From Streptomyces rimosus subsp. rimosus (GTDB lineage: Bacteria > Actinomycetota > Actinomycetes > Streptomycetales > Streptomycetaceae): DNA of 64,000 nucleotides. The DNA lies in the NCBI RefSeq assembly GCF_000720725.1, contig NZ_JOCQ01000040.1, positions 101,517-165,516 on the forward strand. Reading direction: 5' to 3'. The translations under genes and the position numbers were made by a program. This document shows, in pieces, positions 29,583 to 37,716 of the stretch. How positions within the stretch are numbered: position 1 is the stretch's first letter; each line of letters opens with the position of its first letter. A model generated the notes under the pieces. The model had not been told where the DNA came from. It made no database searches and saw nothing but the letters and a program-made list of their open reading frames with translations.

Positions 29583-29978
29583 GACACGAACCTCCACGAA
29601 GCGCGGACGCGGCACACGAGCGCACCGCAACGGAAGTTGGGGGAGTTCCGCGCCTCCTGAATCCGAGGTAAGCGGCCGGGCGCGCCGGGAGCCTGTTGAC
29701 GTGCTGTCAGAACTCCCGGCGCGCAGCGGCGTGTCGCGCATGATCGGTTAGGTTTGGGCAGGTCAGCGGCGGGGTGGTGGTGACGTTCGGTGACCCGGGA
29801 AGTTGGGTTGAACGGGTGACAGATTTTTGCCGTGAAATGTGATAGTGGCGCTGCGTAATCGGGTGTTACGGAGGGTGCCCGGACGGGTGAAGCCCGGGTG
29901 CGGGAGCGGTCCGCTCCGCGAGTCGGCCGGGCGCCGGGCGCGTGCGGCCCGCGGGGTTGGTCGGCCTCGGCCGCGGGG
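29583..29978. other. Intergenic region with a long inverted repeat
   Basis: GCGCGCCGGGAG (29,680-29,691) and CTCCCGGCGCGC (29,713-29,724) are perfect 12-bp arms around a 21-nt centre containing TTGACGTGCTGTCA. It lies about 100 bp upstream of the secreted-protein gene. The rest (29,725-29,978) has lower G+C around 29,810-29,860 and no ORF I would trust. Confidence 0.6.
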
Positions 29979-30713
29979 TCAGCCGGGCCGTACGAACCCG
30001 CTCTCGTACGCCGTGATCACCGCCTGGGTGCGGTCCCGCACTCCCAGCTTGGCCAGCACTCCCGCGACGTGCGTCTTGACCGTCGCCGGGCCGACCGTCA
30101 GCTGTTCCGCGATCTCCGCGTTCGTCAGGCCCTTGGTCATCAGGCGCAGCACGTCCGCCTCGCGGTCGGACAGCCGCGCCCGCAGGGCCCGCGCCGATTC
30201 CCGCGCGGCCCGCGCCCCCGCGTACCGGGCGGCCAGTTCCCGTACGGCCGCCGGGAACAGCAGCGAGTCGCTGCGCGCCACCATCCGTACCGCCTGCACG
30301 AGGTCCTCCACCCCGGCCCGCTTCAGCAGGAAGCCGTGCGCCCCGGCGCGCAGCGCGTCGTACACGTACGCGTCGTTCTCGAAGGTGGTCACCACGAGGA
30401 TGCGGGGCGGCTCGGCCATGCCCGCCAGCACCTGTTCGGTCGCACGGATGCCGTCGATCTCCGGCATCCGGACGTCCATCAGCACCACGTCCGGGCGCAG
30501 TTCGCGGATCATCGGTACGGCCTCGGCGCCGGTGGCCGCCTCGCCGACCACCTCCAGGTCCGGTTCGGCGCCGAGGATCGCCCGCAGCGCCGTACGGACC
30601 ATCCGCTCGTCGTCGGCGAGCACGATGCGCAGCGGGGCGCGGCCGTCCGCCGAGGCGGTGCTGTTCGTCGCGGCGGTGCCGTTCGTCGAGGCGGTGCTGT
30701 TCGCGTCGCTCAC
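29979..30713 (-). CDS. NarL/LuxR-type response regulator
   Basis: A 244-aa protein. The GTG start at 30713 overlaps the kinase stop, so the two are translated together. The receiver domain (LRIVLADDERMVRTALRAIL, phospho-acceptor in DVVLMDVRMPEIDG, conserved Lys in GFLLKRAG) is followed by a LuxR helix-turn-helix (LSDREADVLRLMTKGLTNAE, then VKTHVAGVLAKLGVRDRTQA). The first 25 residues are a repetitive Asn/Ser/Thr/Ala stretch from a roughly 27-bp repeat. Target genes unknown. Confidence 0.9.
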   Translation of the reverse strand: MSDANSTASTNGTAATNSTASADGRAPLRIVLADDERMVRTALRAILGAEPDLEVVGEAATGAEAVPMIRELRPDVVLMDVRMPEIDGIRATEQVLAGMAEPPRILVVTTFENDAYVYDALRAGAHGFLLKRAGVEDLVQAVRMVARSDSLLFPAAVRELAARYAGARAARESARALRARLSDREADVLRLMTKGLTNAEIAEQLTVGPATVKTHVAGVLAKLGVRDRTQAVITAYESGFVRPG

Positions 30714-31969
30714 CGGGCCGCCCCCAGCGGGAGCCGTACGGTCAGCCGCCACACGCCGTCCCGGCCGGTGGCCAGCGCCTCGCCGCCCAGCAGACGGGCC
30801 CGTTCGGCGATGCCGCGCAGGCCGCGCCCACCGCCGGGGCGGGCCGCGCCCACCACGCCGTCCCCCTCCACGTACCGCACCGTTTCCTCCACCGGATTCT
30901 CCATCGTGATCGTCAGTTCCTCCGCACCGACCGCGATCCGCAGCCCGACCGGTACGGCCCCGGCGTGGCGCAGTGCGTTGCTGAGACCTTCCTGCACCAT
31001 CCGGTACGCCTCCCGCGAGACCAGCGGCGGCAGTCGCCCGCAGTCGTCGTCGATGTCCGCGGTGATCCGGAGTCCGGCGGCGCGGGTGCGGGCCAGCAGC
31101 CCGTCCAGGCCGTCCAGCGTCGGTGCGGGCGCGGTGGTCCGGCCGTCGCCGTCCTCGCGCAGCAGGCCCAGTACGGCGTCGAGTTCGGCCACCGCGTCGC
31201 GGGTGGTCTCCTCGATGGCGGTGAGCGCCTGCCGTACGAACTCCGGGTCGCGGTCAAGTACTCGGCGGGCCGCACCGGCCTGGAGGGTGACCGCGCTGAG
31301 CGCGTGCCCCACGGAGTCGTGCAGTTCGCGGGCGAGGCGGTTGCGGGAGGCGAGGTCGGCGGCCCGCCGTTCGGCCGCGGCCAGCCGGTCGGCGGGCGTC
31401 CGGCCGAGCAGCGCGGGCGCCCCACGGGCCAGCAGCCGACCGCCCACCCACGTGGTGCCCGCCACCAGGGCGAGCAGGCCGAGGCCGGTCAGCGGGCCGA
31501 GCAGGCCGCCGGCCAGATTGGGCCAGCCCAGCTCCTCGTGCCGCAGCGGGTCCGCGACCGGCAGCAGGATCAGCGCGACGGCGGCGGGCGGCGCCGCGAG
31601 CGTCATGCCGCTGACGATGCCGCCGGCCGTCAGGTGCGCCACGAACCACAGTGCCGTACGCCGCCGGGCCGCCCACGAGTCGGCGGGCTCCTCGGCCAGT
31701 TCGGCCGCCACGTCGGCGGGCAGGCCGCACAGCGACCGTGCCGCCGTCGCCTCCAGCGTGCGCAGCAGCGGGAAGAGCAGCGCGCCGAGTGCGGCGAGCG
31801 GCAGCGCGACGGCGAACGCGGCGAACTGCCAGGGGAAGTCGCTGAAGGGGTTCACACCGTCGAAGAACAGCGGGATGACGAGCGTCGCCAGGAGGAAGAA
31901 CGGTGTCAGCAGGGCGCCGCCGAGGATGAGATGCACCCAGCGGCCGAGGAGCAGCCGCGCCCCGCGCAT
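30710..31969 (-). CDS. Sensor histidine kinase (HisKA_3 family)
   Basis: About 419 aa from the ATG at 31969; an in-frame TTG at 32050, overlapping the iclR stop, would add a low-complexity 27 residues. Four to six membrane helices at the N-terminus (LLLGRWVHLILGGALLTPFF, then LGPLTGLGLLALVAGTTW) are followed by the dimerisation/phosphorylation box LARELHDSVGHALSAVTLQA (His) and an ATPase domain with NALRHAG and GGGRGLRGIAERARLLGGEA. Signal unknown. Pairs with the response regulator downstream. Confidence 0.88.
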   Translation of the reverse strand: MRGARLLLGRWVHLILGGALLTPFFLLATLVIPLFFDGVNPFSDFPWQFAAFAVALPLAALGALLFPLLRTLEATAARSLCGLPADVAAELAEEPADSWAARRRTALWFVAHLTAGGIVSGMTLAAPPAAVALILLPVADPLRHEELGWPNLAGGLLGPLTGLGLLALVAGTTWVGGRLLARGAPALLGRTPADRLAAAERRAADLASRNRLARELHDSVGHALSAVTLQAGAARRVLDRDPEFVRQALTAIEETTRDAVAELDAVLGLLREDGDGRTTAPAPTLDGLDGLLARTRAAGLRITADIDDDCGRLPPLVSREAYRMVQEGLSNALRHAGAVPVGLRIAVGAEELTITMENPVEETVRYVEGDGVVGAARPGGGRGLRGIAERARLLGGEALATGRDGVWRLTVRLPLGAAR

Positions 31970-32046
31970 CTGTGAGGTGCCCGGCTCCGGACCGGGCTTC
32001 CTGGCGGCCTTCGAGCCGGGCCTCAAGTCAGCCCTCGAACCGGACT

Positions 32047-32817
32047 TCAAAGGCGCCGCGTCGCCAGCGTCAGGCGATCCCGGGCGTCGAACAGCGCGTC
32101 CTTGATCAGCTGCTCGTGCCCCGGGGTCAGCCGGGCCACCGGGACCGAGCAGCTGACCGCGTCCCGCGCCGGGGTGCGGTACGGGACCGCCACGCCGAAG
32201 CAGCGCAGGCCCAGCGTGTTCTCCTCGCGGTCCACCGCGTATCCCAGCTCGCGCACCAGGTGCAGCTCCTCGATCAGCTGCTCGCGGTCGGTGATGGTGT
32301 GCTCGGTCAGGGCGTCCAGCTTCTCCGGGAGGAGGGCGCGGATCTGCTCGTCGGTGTACGTGGCGAGCAGCGCCTTGCCCAGTGACGTGGAGTGCGCGGG
32401 CAGCCGGCGGCCGATGCGGGTGAACGGGCGCAGGTAGTGCTGGGACTGGCGGGTGGCGAGGTAGACGACGTTGGTGCCGTCCAGCCGGGCCAGGTGGATG
32501 GTCTCGGCGGTGTCGTCGGCGAGCCGGTCCAGCGAGGGACGGGCGGCGGCCACCACCTCGTCGCCGTCGATGTACGAGGTGCCGACCAGCAGGGCGCGCA
32601 CGCCGATGCCGTACCGGGTGCCGGTGCCGTCGGTCTCCACCCAGCCCAGGTCGACGAGGGTGCGCAGCAGCATGTACAGGCTGGACTTCGGGTAGCCGAC
32701 GGCCTCCTGGACGGAGGCGAGGCTGTGCATGCCGGGGCGGCCGGCGAAGTACTCCAGCAACTCCACCGTGCGCACAGCGGACTTGACCTGCGCTCCGGTG
32801 GTCTCGGCAGCGGACAT
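32047..32817 (-). CDS. IclR-family transcriptional regulator
   Basis: A 256-aa protein with an ATG at 32817 after GAGGGGTCAAGGCCG. Winged helix at about 10-75 (VKSAVRTVELLEYFAGRPGM, then YPKSSLYMLLRTLVDLGWVE) and an IclR effector domain (LARLDGTNVVYLATRQSQHY, then GRRLPAHSTSLGKALLATYT and YAVDREENTLGLRCFGVAVP). It is divergent from the semialdehyde dehydrogenase gene with an inverted repeat between them, so it probably controls uronate/aldarate catabolism. The effector is not known. Confidence 0.88.
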   Translation of the reverse strand: MSAAETTGAQVKSAVRTVELLEYFAGRPGMHSLASVQEAVGYPKSSLYMLLRTLVDLGWVETDGTGTRYGIGVRALLVGTSYIDGDEVVAAARPSLDRLADDTAETIHLARLDGTNVVYLATRQSQHYLRPFTRIGRRLPAHSTSLGKALLATYTDEQIRALLPEKLDALTEHTITDREQLIEELHLVRELGYAVDREENTLGLRCFGVAVPYRTPARDAVSCSVPVARLTPGHEQLIKDALFDARDRLTLATRRL

Positions 32818-32884
32818 CGGCCTTGACCCCTCAGTTCGGACAGCCATAGAGTCCCGGCGGACGGTCACATTCACCACCTGGGAC

Positions 32885-32906
32885 GGCGTTCAGCATACCG
32901 AACGCC
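32885..32906. promoter_or_regulatory. Putative IclR operator between iclR and the dehydrogenase gene
   Basis: GGCGTTC-AGCATACC-GAACGCC is a perfect 7-bp inverted repeat with an 8-nt spacer, centred in the divergent region. Size and location fit IclR-type binding sites. Confidence 0.55.
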
Positions 32907-32956
32907 TTCTGGGTGCGGCACCAGTTCGCCGGACAGCTCACTGGGAGGAATGCGCG

Positions 32957-34576
32957 GTGGCAGCAGCACCAGTCTGGAGTGTCGACCCCCGAACCGGGAA
33001 GCAGCGCGAGCAGGTTGCGGTCGAGGCCACGGCCGCCGAGGTCGACGCCGCCGTACGGGCCGCGCACGGTGCACGGGACGCGCTCGCCGACCGCGCCGTG
33101 CGGGCCGCCCTGCTGCGCCGGGCCGCCGAGCAGCTGGACGGCGCCGGCGAGCGGATCGTGGAGGCCGCCGACGCGGAGACCGCGCTCGGCCCCGGGCGGC
33201 TGACCGGCGAACTGGCCCGCACCACATACCAGCTGCGTGCCTTCGCCGACCTGGTCGAGGAGGGCGCCTTCCTCGACGTACGGATCGACCACGCCGACCC
33301 CGCGCTCACCCCGCCCCGCCCCGACCTGCGCCGCTACAAGATCCCGCTCGGGGTCGTCGCCGTCTACGCGGCCAGCAACTTCCCGCTCGCCTTCTCGGTG
33401 CCCGGCGGCGACACCGCCAGCGCGCTCGCCGCGGGCTGCCCGGTCGTCGTCAAGGCCCACCCCGACCACCCGGCCACCTCCGAACTGAGCGCCGCCCTGC
33501 TGCGCCGCGCCGCCGCCGAGGTGGGCGTGCCCGAGGACGTGGTGGGCCTGGTGCACGGCTTCGACGCCGGCATCGAGCTGGTCCGGCACCCGCTGATCGC
33601 CGCGGCCGGGTTCACCGGCTCGGTACGCGGCGGACGCGCGCTGTACGACGCGGCCGCCGCCCGCCCGCACCCGATCCCCTTCCACGGCGAACTGGGCAGC
33701 CTCAACCCGGTCGTGGTCACCGAGGCCGCCGCCGAGGAGCGCGCCGAGCAGATCGGCACCGGCCTGGCGGGCTCGATGACCCTCGGCACCGGCCAGTTCT
33801 GCGTCAAACCGGGGCTCGTCCTGGCGCCGCGGGGCCCGGCAGGCGACCGTCTGGAGCGTTCCCTGACCGAGGCCGTCAGCAACACGGAGGCCGGGGTACT
33901 GCTGGACCACCGTATGCGGGACGCCTTCGTGGACGGCGTACGGGAACGTGCCGCGCTGCCCGGCGTCGAGGCGCCCGTGACGCCCGGCGCGGGCGGCGAG
34001 CACACCGTCGGCGCGGGCTTCCTCACCGTGCCCGCGGCCCGCCTCGCCGACGGCGGCGGAGCACACGACCTCCTCCTGGAGGAGTGCTTCGGCCCGGTCA
34101 CCGTCCTCGCGCGCTACACCGACGAGGCCGAGATCGGCGCCGTACTGGCCCGGCTGCCCGGCAACCTCACGGCGACGCTCCAGCTGGGGGCGGCGGAGTG
34201 CGCGGGGGAGGACGGGGCGGCGGACGTGTCCGGGGACGGTACGGGACGCGGTGCGGCCGGAGCCGGTACGGGGGGTGACGCTTCCGGGAGCGGCGCGGGG
34301 CGCGGCGCGCGGCTGCTGGCCGCGCTCACCCCGCTGGCCGGTCGGGTGGTCGTCAACGGCTGGCCGACCGGCGTCGCCGTGGCCCCCGCCCAGCACCACG
34401 GCGGCCCTTACCCGGCCACCACCTCCACCTCGACCTCCGTCGGCGGCACCGCCGTCGAACGCTGGCTGCGCCCGGTCGCGTACCAGGACACCCCGCCCAC
34501 CCTGCTCCCGCCCGAACTGCGCGAGGACAACCCGCTCCGCCTGCCCCGCCGCGTCGACGGCCGCTACGAAGGATGA
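32957..34576 (+). CDS. 2-oxoglutarate semialdehyde dehydrogenase-like aldehyde dehydrogenase
   Basis: A 539-aa protein with a GTG start behind GGGAGGAA. It has the fold of NADP-type KGSA dehydrogenases: VVAVYAASNFPLAFSVPGGD, catalytic Glu in HGELGSLNPVVV, catalytic Cys in GTGQFCVKPGLVLAP, and AGRVVVNGWPTGVAVAPAQH. It would turn the KdgD product into 2-oxoglutarate. An insert of about 40 Gly/Ala/Asp/Thr/Ser-rich residues (34,191-34,312) precedes the last motif. Divergent from iclR; the next gene's ATG overlaps its stop. Confidence 0.82.
   Translation: MAAAPVWSVDPRTGKQREQVAVEATAAEVDAAVRAAHGARDALADRAVRAALLRRAAEQLDGAGERIVEAADAETALGPGRLTGELARTTYQLRAFADLVEEGAFLDVRIDHADPALTPPRPDLRRYKIPLGVVAVYAASNFPLAFSVPGGDTASALAAGCPVVVKAHPDHPATSELSAALLRRAAAEVGVPEDVVGLVHGFDAGIELVRHPLIAAAGFTGSVRGGRALYDAAAARPHPIPFHGELGSLNPVVVTEAAAEERAEQIGTGLAGSMTLGTGQFCVKPGLVLAPRGPAGDRLERSLTEAVSNTEAGVLLDHRMRDAFVDGVRERAALPGVEAPVTPGAGGEHTVGAGFLTVPAARLADGGGAHDLLLEECFGPVTVLARYTDEAEIGAVLARLPGNLTATLQLGAAECAGEDGAADVSGDGTGRGAAGAGTGGDASGSGAGRGARLLAALTPLAGRVVVNGWPTGVAVAPAQHHGGPYPATTSTSTSVGGTAVERWLRPVAYQDTPPTLLPPELREDNPLRLPRRVDGRYEG
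34191..34312 (+). repeat. Low-complexity in-frame insert in the aldehyde dehydrogenase
   Basis: GGGGAC/GGTACGGG-type repeats encode ADVSGDGTGRGAAGAGTGGD and similar sequence. The core fold elements lie on both sides (TATLQLGAAE before, RLLAALTPLAGRVVVNGW after), so this is an expansion in a surface loop. Confidence 0.7.
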
Positions 34577-35127
34577 CGCACGTGCCCCTGCCCGATGCCC
34601 CGGAGCCCCCGGAGTCCCCGGCCCTGACCGTCCGGCACGCGACGGCCGCCGACCTCGACGCCATCGCCGACCTGCACACACGCGCCCGCGCGACGTACTA
34701 CCGCGGCCGCGTCCCGGACGCGCAGCTGGACTCCCCGGCCGAACGCGACCGCTGGCGCGAGGGCTGGGGGCGCAACCTCGACCGCCCGGACGCGACCGTG
34801 CTGTGCGCGGAACGGGACGGTACCGTCGTCGGCGCGGCCTCCTACCGCCGCGAGGACGGCGCGCCCGCGGACACCGTCAAGCTCTTCCAGCTCCACGTCG
34901 ACCCCGACAACTGGCGCGGCGGCATCGGCACCGCGCTGCACCGGGCCTGCGTCGACGGCTGGCGATCGAACGGCGTCGCCACCGCCCACCTGGAGGTCTA
35001 CTGGCACAACCAACGCGCCCGCGCCTTCTACACCCGCCACGGCTGGCAGCCCGACGAAACCCGCCGGCCCGCCCCGGACGCCACCCATCTGGATCTGGTC
35101 CTGCCGATCGCCCCGGCTTCCGCATAG
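34573..35127 (+). CDS. GNAT-family N-acetyltransferase
   Basis: A 184-aa protein; ATG overlaps the stop of the dehydrogenase (ATGA). The GNAT core is clear: LTVRHATAADLDAIADLHTR, then LFQLHVDPDNWRGGIGTALH (acetyl-CoA loop WRGGIG) and VYWHNQRARAFYTRHGWQPD. The acceptor is unknown. Coupling to the uronate pathway gene may be only operonic convenience. Confidence 0.87.
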   Translation: MTHVPLPDAPEPPESPALTVRHATAADLDAIADLHTRARATYYRGRVPDAQLDSPAERDRWREGWGRNLDRPDATVLCAERDGTVVGAASYRREDGAPADTVKLFQLHVDPDNWRGGIGTALHRACVDGWRSNGVATAHLEVYWHNQRARAFYTRHGWQPDETRRPAPDATHLDLVLPIAPASA

Positions 35128-35147
35128 CGCCTTGACGTCTTGACGCC

Positions 35148-35798
35148 TTAACGCCGCCGCCCGATGAGCTGAAGGCGCTCCACCGTATGCTCGTCCATCG
35201 TCGGGACCGTGTCCGAGCGCTCGGCCTCCACCGTGAAGCCGTGCGTCTCCAGCAGGCCGTGCAGGTGGTCCGGCGTGGAGTGCCGGAACACCCCGCCGTC
35301 GGGTGTTCCGAACACGCCGTACGTCCCGTACCGGGCCGCGTACTCCTCGTACCGCGTGAGGTTGCGCCGGTCGCTCTGCAACGGCACATCGCTCACGTAC
35401 AGCACCCCGCCCGGCCGCACCAGTCGCCCCAGCTCCCCGGCGATCCTTCGCTGCGCCGCCGCGTCCGGCACACAGGTCAGGACGGCGAACAGCAGCGCGG
35501 CCCCGAAACTTCCGTCCTCGAACGGCAGCGGCAGCCCTGGACAGTGCGCGAGCCGCACCTCCGGATGCTCCCGCCTGCCCCGCTCCACGAGCGCCTGGGA
35601 CGCGTCCACGCCCTGCACGTCCGCATACCCCGCCGCCACCAGCTCCGCGGTCAGCCGTCCGTATCCGCATCCGTAGTCCAGTACGGGGGCGTCACGCGGT
35701 ACGTACGTCTCCAGCAGCCCCGTGTCCAGCGGATGCGTGAATGTCTTGGCGGCCCCGGCGCTCTCCCAGAACTCCTGCGCTTCCTGGCGCATCTCCAT
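35148..35798 (-). CDS. Class I SAM-dependent methyltransferase
   Basis: A 216-aa protein. SAM motifs: VLDYGCGYGRLTAELVAAGY (motif I), VQGVDASQALVERGRREHPE (motif II), LPFEDGSFGAALLFAVLTCV and LGRLVRPGGVLYVSDVPLQS (motif post-II). The C-terminus (HSTPDHLHGLLETHGFTVEA) fits small-molecule methyltransferases. Substrate unknown. Convergent with the acetyltransferase gene. Confidence 0.87.
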   Translation of the reverse strand: MEMRQEAQEFWESAGAAKTFTHPLDTGLLETYVPRDAPVLDYGCGYGRLTAELVAAGYADVQGVDASQALVERGRREHPEVRLAHCPGLPLPFEDGSFGAALLFAVLTCVPDAAAQRRIAGELGRLVRPGGVLYVSDVPLQSDRRNLTRYEEYAARYGTYGVFGTPDGGVFRHSTPDHLHGLLETHGFTVEAERSDTVPTMDEHTVERLQLIGRRR

Positions 35799-35895
35799 GA
35801 GGGGACGTTACCCCGGAAGTGGTGGGCAGCCGCTCATTTCGGAGTCGGTACCCCTGTCGAGCGGTAGGCCGGAATCGCTGACGCGTCGCCCGCTC

Positions 35896-36147
35896 TCATT
35901 GGTCCGAAGCTTTGACGCGCTTCGAGAAAGTATTGACGGGTTCCTCCGTGTGCTTCTTGTACTTCGTATGTCCGGTCTCGTTCGCGTGCGCTCGAATCCA
36001 ACTGTTCAATGGCACGGGGGTGTCCCAGACACTGGAGCGGATACCGCACTCCTTTTCGCCGGTTTCGGTGATGCATACGGCGATGTGCTTTCGGATGCCG
36101 GTGATCTGGATTTCCATGTGCGTCGGTGCGGGGGTGGGGGTTGTCAT
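35896..36147 (-). CDS. DUF7848-like small protein
   Basis: An 83-aa protein with an ATG at 36147 and CCCGAGGGTCACACC in front. Core: HIAVCITETGEKECGIRSSV, then SWIRAHANETGHTKYKKHTE (conserved Cys pair and the HxxxxGHTxY pattern). Such proteins accompany XRE/DUF397 pairs in Streptomyces. A longer frame to 36276 is unlikely. Base composition here is noticeably lower in G+C than the surroundings. Function unknown. Confidence 0.65.
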   Translation of the reverse strand: MTTPTPAPTHMEIQITGIRKHIAVCITETGEKECGIRSSVWDTPVPLNSWIRAHANETGHTKYKKHTEEPVNTFSKRVKASDQ

Positions 36148-36505
36148 GGTGTGACCCTCGGGTCGTGGGCGGTTGAGGGCAGTACCACTGTCCTCACTGG
36201 TCGGCATAAGGAGCACGCCTGCGCGTCCGTGTGCGCGCATGAGGCGGGTGAGATGGTCCCGGCCGGGGCTGGTCATTTGCGGTCACCGTTCCTGAAGTGC
36301 GTCGGTGGTCGGTACGGGTGGGTGGTGCCGGCCGCGTTGAACGGCTCTCGTGGCTCGGGGGCACATTTCGGCTGACCGTTCGACATGTGGTGCGGAGCCC
36401 TCCATCCGGTGCGTGACTCTGTGCTTACAGACTGCCGCTACGGGCGTAGGATCAACACTCTCGAAGCCATTCCAACAGGGCTGGAATATCGGGGGAGTTG
36501 AACGC
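36148..36505. other. Intergenic region between DUF7848-like and XRE genes
   Basis: About 360 bp carrying the divergent promoters. Apart from the candidate promoter at 36,424-36,452 I see no clear operator or RNA gene here. Confidence 0.5.
36424..36452 (+). promoter_or_regulatory. Candidate promoter of the XRE-DUF397 pair
   Basis: CTTACA (36,424-36,429) and TAGGAT (36,447-36,452) are 17 bp apart. The start codon follows about 54 nt downstream. Confidence 0.45.
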
Positions 36506-37333
36506 ATGAGCGAGTCGGCGAAGCGGGGGGATCGGCCCTCCAATGCCGCTAAGTACTTCGGGGACGAGGTCAAAGCCCTTCGGGAAGCACTTGGGCTCTC
36601 GCAAGGGAGATTCGCCGACCAACTGCATTACAAGCAGGCTCAAGTGAGCAAGGTCGAGAGCGGGGCCGTACTGGCTTCGGCTTCTTTCGCCGACGCCATG
36701 GATCGCGTAGCAGGTACGCCGGGCGTCTACGCCCGCCTTCGGGCCACGCTCAGCAAGCGTGGTGTACCTGACTGGTTCGCGCCGTACCTCGACCTCGAAG
36801 CGGGAGCGGTGCAGGTCGAAGACTTCTGCACCTCGTTGCTCATGGGCATATTGCAGACCCCCGAGTACGCCGAGGGCACGTTCCGGGCCGTTCACCCGCG
36901 TTCCACCGACGAACAGATCAGGACGCTCGTGGACGCGCGCCTGCGCCGTCGCGACGTGATGGAACGCGAGTCGCCACCGCTGCTGTGGGTGATCATGCAT
37001 GAGGCGGCACTCCGTACAGTCGTCGGGGACCGCACTGTCATGGCGGCGCAAATGCACCACCTTGCGGAAGCCGCATCAAGCCCGCACATCACGTTGCAGG
37101 TCCTGCGCTTCAAGGCGGGCTCCCCCGCGTCCTCCTCGTCCTTTACGCTGCTTACGCCAGACGAGGGGGCAACCGTCCTGTACTCGGAAACCAGGGAGCA
37201 GGGGCACGTATCCGATTCGGTGGCAGCGGTAGACAGCGCACGGGCAGCGTACGAACGCCTTCGCGCTGCCGCGTCGGCACCTGACGAATCCGTGACTCTC
37301 TTCCGGAGCCTTGCGGAGGAATACACCAGATGA
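36506..37333 (+). CDS. XRE regulator with DUF5753 (Scr1/BldB-associated type)
   Basis: A 275-aa protein with an ATG after GGGGGAGTTGAACGC. N-terminal helix-turn-helix (FGDEVKALREALGLSQGRFA, then HYKQAQVSKVESGAVLASAS) and a C-terminal DUF5753 domain (FAPYLDLEAGAVQVEDFCTS, LLMGILQTPEYAEGTFRAVH, ALRTVVGDRTVMAAQMHHLA). Streptomyces genomes hold dozens of such pairs with DUF397 partners. They behave like toxin-antitoxin-like switches affecting development. The overlap with the DUF397 gene is the classic layout. Confidence 0.92.
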   Translation: MSESAKRGDRPSNAAKYFGDEVKALREALGLSQGRFADQLHYKQAQVSKVESGAVLASASFADAMDRVAGTPGVYARLRATLSKRGVPDWFAPYLDLEAGAVQVEDFCTSLLMGILQTPEYAEGTFRAVHPRSTDEQIRTLVDARLRRRDVMERESPPLLWVIMHEAALRTVVGDRTVMAAQMHHLAEAASSPHITLQVLRFKAGSPASSSSFTLLTPDEGATVLYSETREQGHVSDSVAAVDSARAAYERLRAAASAPDESVTLFRSLAEEYTR

Positions 37334-37548
37334 GCAACATCTCAGGCCCCGTACGCGCGACGCAGTGGGTCAAGAGCAGTTACAGCGGCGGCGAGGGTGG
37401 CCAGTGCGTCGAGTGGGCGCCGGAGCACGCGGTGGCCACCGGTGAGTTCTTCATCCGGGACAGCAAGATCCCGAATGCCCCCCACCTGACGCTTACCGGT
37501 GAGGCCTTCGCCGGGTTGATTCAGTTCGCTCGGCAGGCTGCCGTCTGA
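37330..37548 (+). CDS. DUF397 protein
   Basis: A 72-aa protein; ATG overlaps the XRE stop (ATGA). WVKSSYSGGEGGQCVEWAPE and IRDSKIPNAPHLTLTGEAFA are the two conserved blocks of DUF397 (Scr2 type). Works with the upstream XRE-DUF5753 regulator in this family of paired genes. Confidence 0.93.
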   Translation: MSNISGPVRATQWVKSSYSGGEGGQCVEWAPEHAVATGEFFIRDSKIPNAPHLTLTGEAFAGLIQFARQAAV

Positions 37549-37567
37549 TCCTGGCCGACCGGCCCAC

Positions 37568-37606
37568 AGGCCCCGCCGTCTCCGTAACGGGGGCGACGGG
37601 GCTTCT
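37568..37606 (+). terminator. Hairpin after DUF397
   Basis: AGGCCCCGCCGTC and GGCGACGGGGCTT can pair with a small bulge around CCGTAACGGG. It probably ends the XRE-DUF397 transcript. Confidence 0.5.
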
Positions 37607-37716
37607 CCACGCCCTACGTGGCCCACGCCCCACCACCCCGGGAATAGCCACCGGCCGCGCGCGGTTGTCCGGGACTGTCCCCTTTCGCACGACCCCACCT
37701 TGAGGAAACACCTGCC

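Noticed and set aside
32050..32050. TTG at 32,050 as start of the histidine kinase
   Set aside because: It would add a low-complexity basic segment unlike kinase N-termini; the ATG at 31,969 just before the first membrane helix is preferred, though the coupling to iclR keeps the TTG possible.
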